From contig JARKIF010000105.1 in NCBI GenBank assembly GCA_029378245.1, positions 1 to 64,000 of the forward strand: a stretch of DNA of 64,000 nt, given 5' to 3'. Of the stretch, positions 34,401-45,835 are shown in pieces. Every line of letters starts with the position of its first letter. The stretch's first letter is position 1. This DNA comes from Roridomyces roridus. Its lineage: Eukaryota; Basidiomycota; Agaricomycetes; Agaricales; Mycenaceae. A program made the position numbers and the translations under genes. The notes beneath the pieces are model-generated. The model ran no database searches. It saw nothing but the letters and a program-made list of their open reading frames with translations, and was not told where the DNA came from.

Positions 34401-34559
34401 GAGTTGGACAAGTACGCTGTGTCGTATTGGGATGATCGGTTCAGTACGTGGGTTGTTGAGAAGGGTGAGTATGGTGTCAAGGTTGGTGCGGGGAGTGATC
34501 GACTGGGGCTTGAGGCTGTGTTTGGGGTTGAGAAGGGTTTCGAGTGGCAGGGAATTTGA
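31457..34559 (+). CDS. GH3 beta-glucosidase with PA14 insert
   Basis: Hydrolyses terminal beta-D-glucosyl residues, for example cellobiose to glucose. The start at 31457 gives [16 protein letters not shown] with no signal peptide, pointing to an intracellular enzyme. Introns at 31796 and beyond join NIQR to NPLGGR to SFESFSEDP. The catalytic nucleophile is the Asp in [20 protein letters not shown] and ANDKENDR are substrate-loop motifs. The second lobe begins [14 protein letters not shown]14 domain is inserted at roughly 32990-33480 ([12 protein letters not shown]). A GH3 C-terminal domain ([37 protein letters not shown]) and a fibronectin-III-like tail ([12 protein letters not shown]) follow. 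It ends at 34559. About nine introns; all key motifs look intact. Confidence 0.88.
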
Positions 34560-34599
34560 GCGTGTACAGATAGAATTGTAATGGATTGAGTGCGGACTT

Positions 34600-35973
34600 G
34601 GGATTTTTCAACATTGATCCCGTGACTTTGGTTGAAATCAGACTGATTCTCAACCTGCTCTCATCTAATAAGTGTGCGTATTTCGGGTGGCCGTGGCGAT
34701 TGCTATGCTCTCTAGGAATATGAGCTCCGAGTCAGCTCTCGAAACGCAGCCCAGGTATTTAGAAGATTGATTACGCAAGAATCTACCTTGCGTTCTATTC
34801 AGAGAGAGGTCTTGCAGAACCGGAACCAATTCGAAGACATAGGCGTCGGAAACAGAGCTTCATCCGAAGCGCAGTGAAGCTCCCATGCCGGAGTGCCGAG
34901 ATAGATACCGGTTGGTCGAGGCCTGAGAGGGCTTCCAACTGGTTCCCGAATCAGAGAAGCGGCGGCGGATTAGACAGTTCGACTCTGAGATCAGATAGCT
35001 TTGGGCCTCGGCAACACTGGGGTAAGCTCGGACCCTGCAGAGTTTGGATTTTTTCAACCATGAATTGGCGGTGGAAAAAACTTTCAGCACTTACTGTTCA
35101 AAAAACTTTGGCTACTTTTCAGGTTAACTGGAGTTGAACAGATTTGGAGGCCGTTTCCATCGTTCGGCTAGGCATCTGCCCGCCAGTGCGGGATGCTGCA
35201 CTCGGCGATACTTAACGGACCGCTCGGGACTGATCACCGAGACGCCCGGCGAGGGAAGGTTCTCCCACTCAGGCTCACAAGAGGAGTAAGAACGCGGGAT
35301 GGGTGATCTGGGCAATCCATCAAACGGACAGAAACGGACTTGGTTGCAAAATCTAAATACCGCAATGACCTGAGAGGACAGCTAAATTTGAACAGTCGCG
35401 CGGGCGATAAATTGTAAGCCTTTCGTTTTGAGAGACCGGGTCTGATTAGATTCGTGTGAATCTTGCACACGGGAGAGGATATCGTAACTGTGCGGCGGAG
35501 GGGCGAGTTAGCACCAATTTTCTGTTGCTTCTTCGAAAAGATGCCCGAGAAGTCCAGGAACGTCGAGTCAACGTACGACAGTTTCATTGAGGACTCATCT
35601 GGATTCACCCCACTTGCACACAATGCACAGCAAGGAAAAATTGACTCAGTTGACTCTCTATGTAATTATAATGGATCCTCGATATTCGGCAAGTGGCCGG
35701 CAAGTTCAATTGACTTGCCGCAAATTACGGCACTCATGCCATTACGTCCTGCTTCCATCTCTCTTCTGTTCTACGCCCACCATGCCCAGCGCAAGTACGG
35801 GCACGCCCACAGATGCCTGCAGCTGATATCTATTCCTCTCAGAATATTCTCCCCGTTCCTGTCCGTGTGCATGATTCCCGGGTGGCCACAACGGCGAATG
35901 GACTCGGAGGCTATGGCTCGCGAAAGAGTTGATAAAGAGTCGGCAAGACACTGGTCTCCTCAGCAATCTCGCA
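34600..35973. repeat. Duplicated upstream unit of glyoxal oxidase copy 1
   Basis: No gene seen. The stretch carries phrases that recur upstream of copy 2: gtgactttggttgaaa near 34622 against gtgacctttggttgaaa near 38270, and gacctgagaggacagctaaatttgaacagt at about 35368 and 38718. It is therefore the 5' part of a tandemly repeated unit of about 3.3-3.6 kb that includes the oxidase gene. Confidence 0.7.
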
Positions 35974-38160
35974 ATGCCTTCTCTCAACAAGGCCTCTCTC
36001 CTCTCGGCTGCATCCATGCTTGCCAGCGCTGCTCTCGTCGGTGGCACTCCGGAGTGGAAATTCTCCACCAAAGGCCATTCGGGAATCCTCGCCCTCGAGG
36101 CCGTCGTCGTCTCCCCGACCCTCGTACTCATGTTCGACCGTGCAACTGACGACCCGCTCCACACTGCCGATGGTAAAGTCGCCTGGGGGGCGCTCTGGAA
36201 TCTGGAGACCAACGAGCCGACGGCGGTCAAACTCCAAACTGACTCGTTCTGTGCGAGCGGAAGTATCTTGAGCAACGGGACCATGGTTTGTATTCACTGG
36301 TTCTCCTCGGGGTTGAATTTTGACACCCAAGTCGCAGGTCAGCGTCGGCGGAAACGTGCCCGCCGCGGAAGACCTCTGGCTCACGAACGCAACGGACGGA
36401 ATGACTGCACTCCGGTTGTTCGGCCCCTGCACTGACCCCGCCGGGGTAAATTGCACCGTGTTTGAGGATATCAATACTGTACATTTGGCGGAGAATCGGT
36501 GGTATCCGACGACCATTCGAATTTCTGATGGTTCATTGGTGGGTCGAGTTTATTTCCCATTCATCATTACTGACTGTCGCAGATGATTATTGGCGGAACT
36601 CATGAGCTCACGACCTTTTACAACACGGATCCTGCCAATACCTACGAGTTCTTCCCCTCGAAGGATGGCGGCGTCCCTCGGCATTCGCCGCTTCTGGCGC
36701 GAACTGTGAATGTCAACCTTTTCCCACGGCAAGTCTGTATCCTCATCGTCTTGAGCTCGATTCTAATCCTGGAATTCCAGTGCATTTGCTCTCCCAGATG
36801 GAAAAGTCTTCATACTCGCAAACAACCAGAGCATCATATACGATATCGAGACCGACACGGAGACGCTACTTCCTGACCTGTGCGTTTCCCCCTTGTGAAC
36901 GGAACAACAACTGATTCACAAGCATGCAGCCCCAACGGCCAACGCGTCTCCAACCCCTTCGATGGCACCGCTCAACTCCTCCCTCTGTACCCGCCCTCGT
37001 ACACGCCCACGATCCTGGCCTGCGGAGGCTCCAACAAATCCGATGTAACACCCATCTCCGAACTCTCTTCGCAGGACCCAGCGTTAGCGCAATGCAGCCG
37101 AATTACCCTTACGCCGGAGGGCATCGAACGGGGGTGGGAGCTGGATAGTCTGCCTCAGGGACGGATGCTGCCCGAGATGATTCCATTGCCCAATGGTCAG
37201 ATTCTCATTATCAACGGTGGGCAGACGGGGTATGCCGCGTATAGCTCTGTTGGGTTTCGGACTGAGGCAGAGGTCGGGAATTCTAACGCGGATCATCCGG
37301 CGTGAGTACCTGTCTTTTAGTGCGTGTTGGGGAAGATACTTAACTGGTCGCAGGTTTACACCGATTTTGTATACTCCTTGGGCTCCCCTGGGCAGTCGGA
37401 TGAGCCAGGAGGGGTTACCGGCGACGGACATTGCGCGGATGTATCACTCGACTGTTAGCTTGACGCCGCAAGGGTGAGTGCTTTAAATTTTCGGCGTGCG
37501 TCGTACTGGGTCCTGACGAATTGCAGCAACATTTGGCTGGCGGGTAGCAACCCCAATGCAAACACGACTATCTTCCCTCCAGGCGTGCCGGGCTACTCCA
37601 CGTATGCATATCTCTCTCCGCTCAGTGTGGTTCTGACTAGTAGCCACAGTGAATTCCGCGTCGAGACGCTCGACCCGCCCTACATGCAACTACCGCGACC
37701 CATCCTGTCCGATGTCCCACAAAAGATTGCGTTCAACGAGAATTTCACTATTGGCATTGACATCCCCGAGGGAGCGTCAACTTCATCTATCCAAGGTCCC
37801 GCCATCTCTTTCCGTTTCTTCTCCACATGCACTCAACCTGTGTACTCACAGTCGCTCTCGTGGACCTGGGATTCTCGACTCACGCCTTCCACGCGAGCGC
37901 CCGCGTTGTATTCATGAACTCGAATCTCTCAGATGACGGGAAGGAACTGACGATCACGGCTCCGCCGAACAACAGGGTGTATCCCCCTGGGCCTGGTATG
38001 TCTCATCTCGCCGCTGAATTTTCCAGTGTCTTATGAATGGGATTATTCAGCGTACATTTTCGTCACGGTGGCAGACGGCACGCTCACCAGTCAAGGGGCG
38101 CATGTGATGGTTGGGACGGGCGGGAATCCACCTGCTGCGGACCAGGGGGTGCGGTTGTGA
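35974..38160 (+). CDS. Glyoxal oxidase (AA5 copper radical oxidase), copy 1
   Basis: Secreted copper radical enzyme oxidising small aldehydes and releasing hydrogen peroxide for lignin peroxidases. The start at 35974 gives [20 protein letters not shown], a signal peptide, before the mature TPEWKF. About ten exons. Active-site signatures: the Cys of the Cys-Tyr cofactor in [15 protein letters not shown], its partner Tyr in [14 protein letters not shown], and the Tyr-His copper ligands in [13 protein letters not shown]; the last His is expected in the final exons ([12 protein letters not shown]). Kelch-like repeats such as [11 protein letters not shown] are visible. All exons join in frame, including [13 protein letters not shown] and [15 protein letters not shown]; the stop is at 38158-38160. 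Copy 2 lies about 1.15 kb downstream with the same exon layout. Confidence 0.88.
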
Positions 38161-39314
38161 AGTCCAAATGTTTAGATTCTGCATATTACATAGAAGCAAT
38201 AGTCATGTAATTGTAACAATACTTTATTTATGATGAAGTTCAATGGAGTGAAATTTGAACCTTGAGCACGTGACCTTTGGTTGAAAACCTCAATCTGACC
38301 CTGTACGAGGAACCTGTGCACGGATTAGACCAAGCTCTCTACTGGAGTGTAAAGAAATGAGTATTCCACGGAGTGCGACCAGGGTCAGCCCCCGGGCGGG
38401 TGAAACTTGCTACTACTTATGTACGACAAGAGCAATGCAACTGTGAGCGCAATGACCTTTTTGTGCTCCATCGTTTAGCCATCCATCTGGCCCCTGGATT
38501 CCAGCGTGGGATTCGGGACTCGGGGATATTTAAAGGACCGCCCGGAACCGAGGTCACCGAGAAGGGCGGCGAGTTCGAGAGGTGACACCAAGGTGACACG
38601 GAAGAACTTTCCCCGCTCAGACTCGCAGGATGAGTAAGAAGGCGGCCATTGGTAGTCTTGAAACTAGTACCAAACGGACAGAAGCGGACTTGGTCATCGA
38701 GTCCAAGTGCTGCGATGACCTGAGAGGACAGCTAAATTTGAACAGTGTAACTTGTAAGCGTTTAGCTGTGAGACGCCGGGGCTGATTACATTTTTGGGAG
38801 TTTTTGACGAGAGGGAAGATGCCGTAACTGCGCGGCGTAGAGGCGAGCTCGGATGAGTTTTCTGTGGCTTCTTTGAAAAGAAGCCCGCGAGAGAGCCGGG
38901 AACGCCGATTCGACGACGATTTCATCATCGATTCGTCTGGATTCACCTCACTTGCACAATGCACAGGGCAAAGCGAAATCCGTTGCTCAGCCGGCTCCAT
39001 GCAATGGCCACCCTCGATTTCCAGCAAGTTGAGGGCGAGTTCCAAGTTGAATCAATCAACCGAACTTGGGGCAAATTACGGCACTGGTGTCATTACGTCA
39101 GTTTTCATCTCTTCTCTATCACGCCCATGTAGGGCGCAAGCAGTACACAATGCCTCAGCTGATCCCTCTTCCGTTGAAAATAATCTCTCCGTGCTTGTCC
39201 GTGGGCATGATCCCCGTATGACCAGAACGGTGAATGCACTGGAAGTTGAACTAGCTGGCGCGAAAGAGTTCATAAAGAGTGGGCACGACGCTGGTCTCTT
39301 CAGCAAAGCTCGCA
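38161..39314. repeat. Duplicated upstream unit of glyoxal oxidase copy 2
   Basis: No gene seen. It aligns by eye with the region upstream of copy 1: gacctgagaggacagctaaat, followed by gatgccgtaactgcgcggcg against gatatcgtaactgtgcggcg. This is the probable promoter of copy 2. Confidence 0.65.
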
Positions 39315-41492
39315 ATGCCTTCTCTAAACAAGCTCTCTCTCCTCTCAGCTACACTTCTCGGCGCTGTTATCGTCGGCGGCACTCCGGGCTGGAAATTCAC
39401 CACCAAAGGCCATTCGGGAATCCTCGCCCTCGAAGCCATCGTGGTCTCCCCGACCCTCGTACTCATGTTCGACCGTGCAACTGACGACCCACTCCATACC
39501 CCCGACGGCAACGTCGCCTGGGGGGCGCTGTGGAATTTGGAGACCAACGAGCCGACGGCGGTCAAACTGCAGAGTGACTCGTTCTGTGCCAGCGGAAGTA
39601 TCTTGAGCAACGGGACCATGGTTCGCATTCACTTATTGTGCTTGACGCCAGATTTTTACGCACAAGTACCAGGTCAGCGTCGGCGGAAACGATCCTGCCA
39701 CGGAAGACCTCTGGCTCACGAACGCGACCAATGGGCTAAACGCCCTCCGGCTCTTCGGTCCCTGCACCGACCCCGCCGGAGTAAATTGCACCATTTTTGA
39801 GGATATCAATAATGTGCATCTGGCGGAAAATCGGTGGTATCCAACTACCATTCGGATTTCTGATGGTTCATTGGTAAGTCGAGTTCCTTTGCGATTCATC
39901 ATTACTGAATACCGCAGATGATCATGGGCGGAAATCACGAGGCCACCACATTTTACAACACGGCTCCTTCGAATACCTATGAGTTCTTCCCCTCGAAGGA
40001 CGGCGGCGTCCCCCGGCATTCGCCGCTTCTGGCGCGCACTGTGAATGTCAACATGTTCCCCCGGTAAATCTGTATTCCCTTCGTCTACTTAATTCTGATC
40101 CTGGAACTACAGTGCATTCGCCCTCCCAGATGGCAAAGTCTTCATACTGGCAGACAACCAGACCATCATCTACGATATCGATACAGACACGGAGACGTTG
40201 CTTCCTGACCTGTGTGTCTCTCCCTCTGTAGACGCAGAAACAATTGATTCACAAGCCTACAGTCCCAACGGCCAACGCATCTCCAACCCCTTCGATGGCA
40301 CCGCCCAACTCCTCCCTCTGTATCCACCCGCCTACACGCCCACAATCCTCGCCTGCGGGGGCTCCAATAAGTCCGACTTGACACCCACCTCCGAGCTCTC
40401 TTCGCAAGACCCCGCGCTGGCACAATGCAGCCGAATCACCCTCACACCCGAAGGCATTGAGCAGGGCTGGGAGCTCGATAGTATGCCTCAAGGACGTATG
40501 ATGGCCGAGATGATTCCGTTGCCTAATGGTCAGATCCTCATTATTAACGGCGGGCAGACGGGGTATGCCGCCTATAGCTCTGATGGGTTTCTGCCCGGGA
40601 CGGAGGTAGGGAATTCTAATGCGGATCATCCGGCGTGAGTGCCTGCAGGGCCTTTCTCTGAGTGCTGAGAATTGACTGGTTGCAGGTTTACGCCGATCCT
40701 GTATACTCCTTGGGCTCCGCTGGGCAGTCGAATGAGCCAGGAGGGATTGCCGGCGACGGACATTCCGCGCTTGTATCATTCGACTGTTACCTTGACACCG
40801 CAGGGGTGAGTTCTTCAAATCTTTGGGGTGCGTCGGACTGGTTCCTGACGGTATGTAGCAACCTCTGGCTCGCGGGTAGTAACCCCAATGCAAACCACGA
40901 CTTTCTTCCCTCCAGGCGTGCCGGGTTACTCTACGTACGTAGCTCTCTCAGCTCGACATCGACGTTCTGACTAGATAAAGCGAATTCCGTGTCGAGACGC
41001 TCGACCCGCCCTACATGGAACTAACCCGACCCATCCTGTCCGATGTCCCACAAAAGATTGCGTTCAACGAGAATTTCACTATTGGCATTGACATCCCGGA
41101 GGGAGTGTCGACTTCATCTATTCAAGGTCCCGCCATCTCTTTCCTTTCCTCGTCTTCTCCACATGTACTCATCGAACCCCCTCACAGTCGCCCTCGTGGA
41201 CCTGGGATTCTCGACTCACGCTTTCCACTCGAGCGCCCGCGTTGTATTCATGAACTCGAACCTCTCGAACGACGGGAAGGAACTAACTATTACGGCTCCG
41301 CCAAATAATAGGGTGTATCCGCCTGGTCCTGGTATGTTTCATCTCGCTTCTGAATCTTCCAATGTCTTATAGGATTACACAGCGTACATTTTCGTCACGG
41401 TGGCAGACGGCACGCTCACCAGTCAAGGGGCGCATGTGATGGTCGGAACGGGCGGGAATCCACCTGTTGCGGACCAAGGGGTGCGGTTGTGA
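39315..41492 (+). CDS. Glyoxal oxidase, copy 2, with an apparent frameshift
   Basis: Tandem paralog of the gene at 35974, with very similar exons and matching introns. The start at 39315 gives [20 protein letters not shown], a signal peptide. It keeps [29 protein letters not shown] and a Tyr-His pair in [13 protein letters not shown] (Leu in place of Met). After [12 protein letters not shown] the sequence reads aaaccacgacttt where copy 1 has aaacacgactat: one extra C near 40895. This moves the frame out of register with the next exon ([12 protein letters not shown]), which would end the protein early and remove the C-terminal domain and last copper ligand. The final exons ([32 protein letters not shown]) are otherwise intact to 41492. 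It is either a young pseudogene or carries a base-call error. Confidence 0.8.
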
Positions 41493-42126
41493 AGCCAAAG
41501 TATTTAGATTCTGGATCCTGACTGTTAAATCGTCATGCAACTCATTTTGTCTCCACGTTCGATTGCAATGATTTTTCAACCTTGAGCACGTGACCTTTGG
41601 TTGCAACGACTTGAGATCTTGAGAGCATTTTCTCGGTTGATCGCGTACTCTACCTATCTGATCAGTAGTCCTCAGTAGAAGAAGTGCTAGTTCATCTGAC
41701 ACTGACAGCTGAGCACTGATCACAGGGATCAGACCAAGGTCTAACTGCGTACACGATTGGAAACTAATGAAATTGAATGCAAATGGAATGTGCAAGAGAA
41801 AGTAGCTGCGAGCGCAATGTAAGACGCTGGGTCTTGTAGGTCCATACGGGAAATTAAAATCAAGGCGATAGGAGGAGGGAAGGAGTAGAGAATAAAGGGA
41901 GAGCTTTGAAACGGCGACTCGCTTGTTTGCTAATCCCGTACTTGAATCCCAGCGCACCCGATCGTTGCCATCCAATTAGAATCATGCTCAGATAAGTACA
42001 TGGACTTTCCTTGGCTCGCACGCGACCGTTGGCCGAACCTTTACATAAAGAAAGAAATCGAAACTGACAAGAAGACACTACGATCATTGCTGCTGTACAA
42101 GAAAAACACTACGAAACTGCTGTACT
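41493..42126. other. Downstream flank of the glyoxal oxidase array
   Basis: Carries a third copy of the unit-boundary phrase (caaccttgagcacgtgacctttggttg near 41578), marking the end of the tandem array. No gene seen. Confidence 0.5.
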
Positions 42127-43854
42127 TCATATCATAAAAGGGACCCATCTACGCAAAAGACCCAAAAACCACATCGGGAGCGACGTCGACTCGACAACGC
42201 GTGGAACGCAGAAAGAGTTGGGCGTAAAGGTACCATCGGGGTCAGCAAGCGCGCGCGCCTTCTTGAGCCTCTCGTACTTCTCCTCGTCCTCGTAATACGT
42301 CCGCCACACCGCGTCGAGATTCAAGTTCCCGTAAGAGCCCCACAACACGCGGCGATCAGTCGTGCTGAACATTCCTTCGGGGCCGTTAGCTTGATCGTCC
42401 GTCTTCTGGGCCCACGCTTCGGCGTCTCGACGGTTCTCGGGGAGGTGGAAATTGTCGAGGACCATGCAGAGCGTCGTGTCGCGCCACTGCGGGAGAAAAC
42501 GTGAGATGCTATGATGAAGGTGACGAGCAGAGATACGTACGCTGAAAGCCGTCGACTTCTTGTCCCCGTTCCGCGCGAACATAGAATGCTTCCCTCCGAA
42601 CGCCTGTATCTGCGCGACGAGGAATTGGCCGTTGTTCTTGGGAGCGACGATGGCATCCATACGATCCGTAGCCCACTGCGCCCATCCGTTCTCCGACAAC
42701 GCCGTCGAATTGGTGCAGTATGTGCGCTTGACGTACGGGAAAGGGTATTCGCGGGCCCTCGGCATGATCCACTGACGCATCAACTCCGAGACGGGCTTGG
42801 TCTCGACGCCGGTCGTGATTATGGAACCCTTCTCGAGGCGTTCGAACCACTCGGGGTCGTGAGTGACGCCGTCGCCGAAGGAGACGACCTGCGCAAAGAC
42901 GAAGATGACGGGGGGCATGGGGTCGGATTTGAGCAGGTCGAGATCCCGACGAACTTTGTGTTCAAGCCCGGGCATCGCCTTGGAGAACTCGCAATTCTCG
43001 CTCATGACGCTGACACAGAGGTCGTAGTTGCGAGGAAAGTCGACGTCGTCCGACGTGTTGGCGAGGTAGCCGAGGATCGTCGCGAGCTTCTCCTTGCTAT
43101 ACAAATGGACAGCGCGCATGCCAACGGAACCCTTGTGGTCTACGTCCCGCTGGACCTTGACCACAAAGTGCGTCAATACGCCAAAGTTGCCGGGGCTGCC
43201 GCCGAGGATAGCAAAGAAGAGGTCGGATGGGTCTCCAGGCGTGATCTCGCGCTGCACGCCAGCGTGGTCGACGATGTGGAGGGAAGTCACGGAGTCTGCG
43301 AGGAGCCCGAAGCTGCGTCCAAGTAGTCCGTAGCCTCCGGTCTGCACATGGCCACCGAGGTGGACACCGGAGCACTGGCCGTGCCCAACGAAGACGCCGT
43401 TGCTGGCGAGAAAGGTGTGGAACTCGTCGAGGCTATAGCTGACGCTGGCGCGTACCGAGGGACCCTGCGGATGGTCGGGCAAGTATTTGAGATCTACGTC
43501 GCGGCGCTTAAAGGTGTTACGCAAGTCGAGCTGGATATTGTTGGAAGAAGTGGACGAAGCCCCGCTGTACTGGTGGCCACCGGAACGAATGGCGATGGCG
43601 ATGTTGTTCTCCCTCGCGTGCTCGATGACAAGTTTGATGTCGGCGACGTCGAAGGGCTGGACGATGAGACCCGGGTTCATGTGAGGCGCGTTGGGGTAGC
43701 TGGAGGAGGCGTATTGGTCCCTCTGCTTGGCGTAGTCGGGGTCTGCTGGCGTAAATTGGAGGCTTGGATCGTCTCCATGATGGTGGGAAGGAAAGAGGGT
43801 CGTTTGGGGGGCTCGATGGAACGACTTGTATAAATGTCTGCTGGCCGATTTCAA
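42127..43854 (-). CDS. FAD-linked oxidoreductase, berberine-bridge-enzyme type
   Basis: BBE-like flavoproteins oxidise secondary metabolites or sugars using covalently bound FAD. Family text: LIVQPFDVADIKLVIEHA, then IRSGGHQYSG with the histidine that tethers FAD, HGQCSGVHLGGHVQTGGYG, FFAILGGSPGNFGVLT, and the C-terminal BBE domain, ending near WGSYGNLNLDAVWRTYYEDE with FTPNSFCVP. One intron, 42487-42540, joins TAFS to WRDTTLCMV. The 5' end is uncertain: the conserved frame is open to 43854 but its first codon there is TTG, and the first in-frame ATG (MNPG) is internal, so the true start probably lies in an upstream exon. No clear signal peptide seen. About 550 aa. Confidence 0.85.
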   Translation of the reverse strand: MKSASRHLYKSFHRAPQTTLFPSHHHGDDPSLQFTPADPDYAKQRDQYASSSYPNAPHMNPGLIVQPFDVADIKLVIEHARENNIAIAIRSGGHQYSGASSTSSNNIQLDLRNTFKRRDVDLKYLPDHPQGPSVRASVSYSLDEFHTFLASNGVFVGHGQCSGVHLGGHVQTGGYGLLGRSFGLLADSVTSLHIVDHAGVQREITPGDPSDLFFAILGGSPGNFGVLTHFVVKVQRDVDHKGSVGMRAVHLYSKEKLATILGYLANTSDDVDFPRNYDLCVSVMSENCEFSKAMPGLEHKVRRDLDLLKSDPMPPVIFVFAQVVSFGDGVTHDPEWFERLEKGSIITTGVETKPVSELMRQWIMPRAREYPFPYVKRTYCTNSTALSENGWAQWATDRMDAIVAPKNNGQFLVAQIQAFGGKHSMFARNGDKKSTAFSVRISARHLHHSISRFLPQWRDTTLCMVLDNFHLPENRRDAEAWAQKTDDQANGPEGMFSTTDRRVLWGSYGNLNLDAVWRTYYEDEEKYERLKKARALADPDGTFTPNSFCVPRVVESTSLPMWFLGLLRRWVPFMI

Positions 43855-44438
43855 GCATCCGTCGATTTGATCCAGCTAGGCCCAGACCTTCTCGTTCGTC
43901 AGAGAGAAGAAGAGAAGCGCCAGTTTTGATTTGGAAATGTATCCACGGATGTTTCCGTGCACTGGACGCACGGCTTCTCTCTACCAAAAAATTGCTTGTG
44001 AACGGACGGAATTAGGATAAAACTTTGGATAACCAGAGAACTTGCCTTCTCATCCACCTGAAAAACTGGACAATTCAGCCTCGAGGCTTCCTTCTTTTTG
44101 CACGCTGATCATGTTGCCTGCACGACGCACGAGCTTCCCGTGAACGTGTATCTAGAGAAGCAGGAAGGCGCGACTACCCGGGCTTCGGAAAGATATGATG
44201 CGCCACTGGGTGCCAACGGCCGTGAAATGAACTTGCTCGGAGTTTCGGAGGCTCCGGAGAAAACGAGCTGCGAGCGAACGAGTAACAAAACTTTTCAACA
44301 ACCAGGCGTATATATCGACACGGTGGATAAAATCATGGAGAGGGAATCGCGTGAATCAGAAACGGGCATCAGGGCATTGAAAAATCATACTATGAAACTT
44401 TTGAACAGCCAGCTTGCAGAGAGTATGGAAAAACTTAC
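43855..44438. other. Upstream region of the BBE-like gene
   Basis: Probably contains the missing 5' exon and promoter of the flavoprotein gene. A plus-strand frame from 44098 has no family resemblance and overlaps the hydrolase gene; I do not call it. Confidence 0.35.
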
Positions 44439-45343
44439 CTACTCAACAGACCGCCGAAGGAACTCTATCGCATCAGCATACACCCTCTTCCCTTCCTCAC
44501 TGACCTCTACCCCGGGATTCATTTTATCAAACCCATGCCCCACCCCCGGCACGCCTACAAATTTCACCTCCTTTCCCCGCCTATCCTGTTCCAACCGCTC
44601 CATAAACCTTTCAGCAGACTCGCAAAGCGGATCCTCCTCCCCCATCGCAACCCAAACCCGCTCGGGAAAACTCCCCGCCTGCGCATACGCTGGTGCAAGC
44701 CGTGCATCTGAATGCGAGACGGTCCCAGGGACGACGTAGCATGCGAAGAAGTGACGCATGAGCGCGGGCGGGAGGAGCGGGTCGGTCGAGGGGCGCGTTA
44801 CATCCTTGGCGATGTCCGTCGTGGGATAAAACACCGCTGCGGCGCTGACGCGGTCGGGACCCAGCAGACTCGCAAGGCCCAGAGCAAGGCAACCGCCCGA
44901 GCTGAACCCGCTGAGAGCGATCTTGGTGTGAGGATTTTGAGCGAGGACGTGTAGAGCGACGTCCTCGGCGTCTTCGAGCGGGAGAGGAAACGGGTTTTCT
45001 GGTGCCTTGCGGTAGTCGGTATCTACGACGACCCAGCCCAGTTTCTCTGCTACTGTCGCGCACCACGCTTCGTCTTGTCCGAGAGCGGGCACGCAGAACC
45101 CAGAGCCGTGGAAGCTGATGAGTATGAGCAACGTTAGGTCATTGGAGGAGGTCGGTACCGCCGCACGCGAATCCTACGGCCTTGATCTCGTGAGGGTATG
45201 GAATCTTCCACACGCGCTACTTTGGGGTCGCTGAAAGCGGGGAAAGAGTATCGGAGGCGCTGGAAGGAAATGAGGACCCGGAGGGCTTTTGAGACGAGCC
45301 AGAGACGTAGGTAGGTGAGGGACCAGGGGTGGTGTCTCGACAT
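44439..45343 (-). CDS. Alpha/beta hydrolase (HSL/esterase family), with a frame problem
   Basis: Serine esterase family acting on short esters or lactones. The start at 45343 gives MSRHHPWSLTYLRLW. Motifs: oxyanion-hole FHGSGF (HGSG in place of HGGG), WVVVDTDYRKAPENPFP, nucleophile Ser in LSGFSSGGCLAL, acid Asp in MGEEDPLCES, and the His in GVGHGFDKM. The stop is at 44439. Between IRVRRYRPP and LILISFHGSG the frame changes near 45150-45170: moving one base gives SSNDLTLLILISFHGSG, the expected strand. Alternatively a 44-nt intron (gtaccg ... catcag) keeps frame but deletes that strand. The gene may therefore be frameshifted, mis-called, or spliced in an unusual way. Confidence 0.78.
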
Positions 45344-45496
45344 TCGTGTCCTGGGTCGTAGATTGTGGGCATTAAATTGGGCGGCGACACAACGGCGACA
45401 TGAGGTCTGTTGTCACCTCGGCAGAATCGTACGATGGTCTAAAGGGGATTCAGCGCGTCATTGGATCTCTTGTTTCTGAAAAGTTGAAGCTCAATA

Positions 45497-45833
45497 GGTG
45501 CGTTCAAAGTTGACGATGAGAACCCGGTGTGGAATCCGTTGTGGATTTCACACCGGATTTTGCTCACCGGGTTTTTTGCTCACCGACTTTTTATCCGGTG
45601 AGCGAAATCCGTTGTGGCCAAAACCCGTTGTGATGGGTTGCTGCCGAGTTCCTGCATCGGTAATCACCGGATCAGCGGGTAGTGATCCTTAGCCGCCGTC
45701 AAACCAGCCATCACAACGGGTTTCAACTTTGAACGCACCATCGAAAAAACCCGGTGCGACACTCGTTGTGGAAACCCAAAACCCGTTGCACAACCCGTTG
45801 CGCACCGGGTGAAATTTTAACTTTGAACGCACC
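45497..45833. mobile_element. TA-flanked MITE, 337 bp
   Basis: The left end ggtgcgttcaaagttgacg and the inverse of the right end ggtgcgttcaaagttaaaat share 15-16 bp; TA flanks both sides (45495-45496 and 45834-45835). A third copy of the end sequence lies internally (aactttgaacgcacc near 45726), suggesting nested or rearranged copies. The interior is rich in aacccgttg/caccgggt words. No coding content. Confidence 0.75.
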
Positions 45834-45835
45834 TA

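Noticed and set aside
42511..43326. Long plus-strand frame opposite the BBE-like gene.
   Set aside because: Antisense shadow of a well-supported coding exon with high third-position GC.
44098..44739. Plus-strand frame of 213 codons beginning upstream of the hydrolase gene.
   Set aside because: Its second half overlaps the hydrolase coding sequence in antisense and its first half has no family resemblance.
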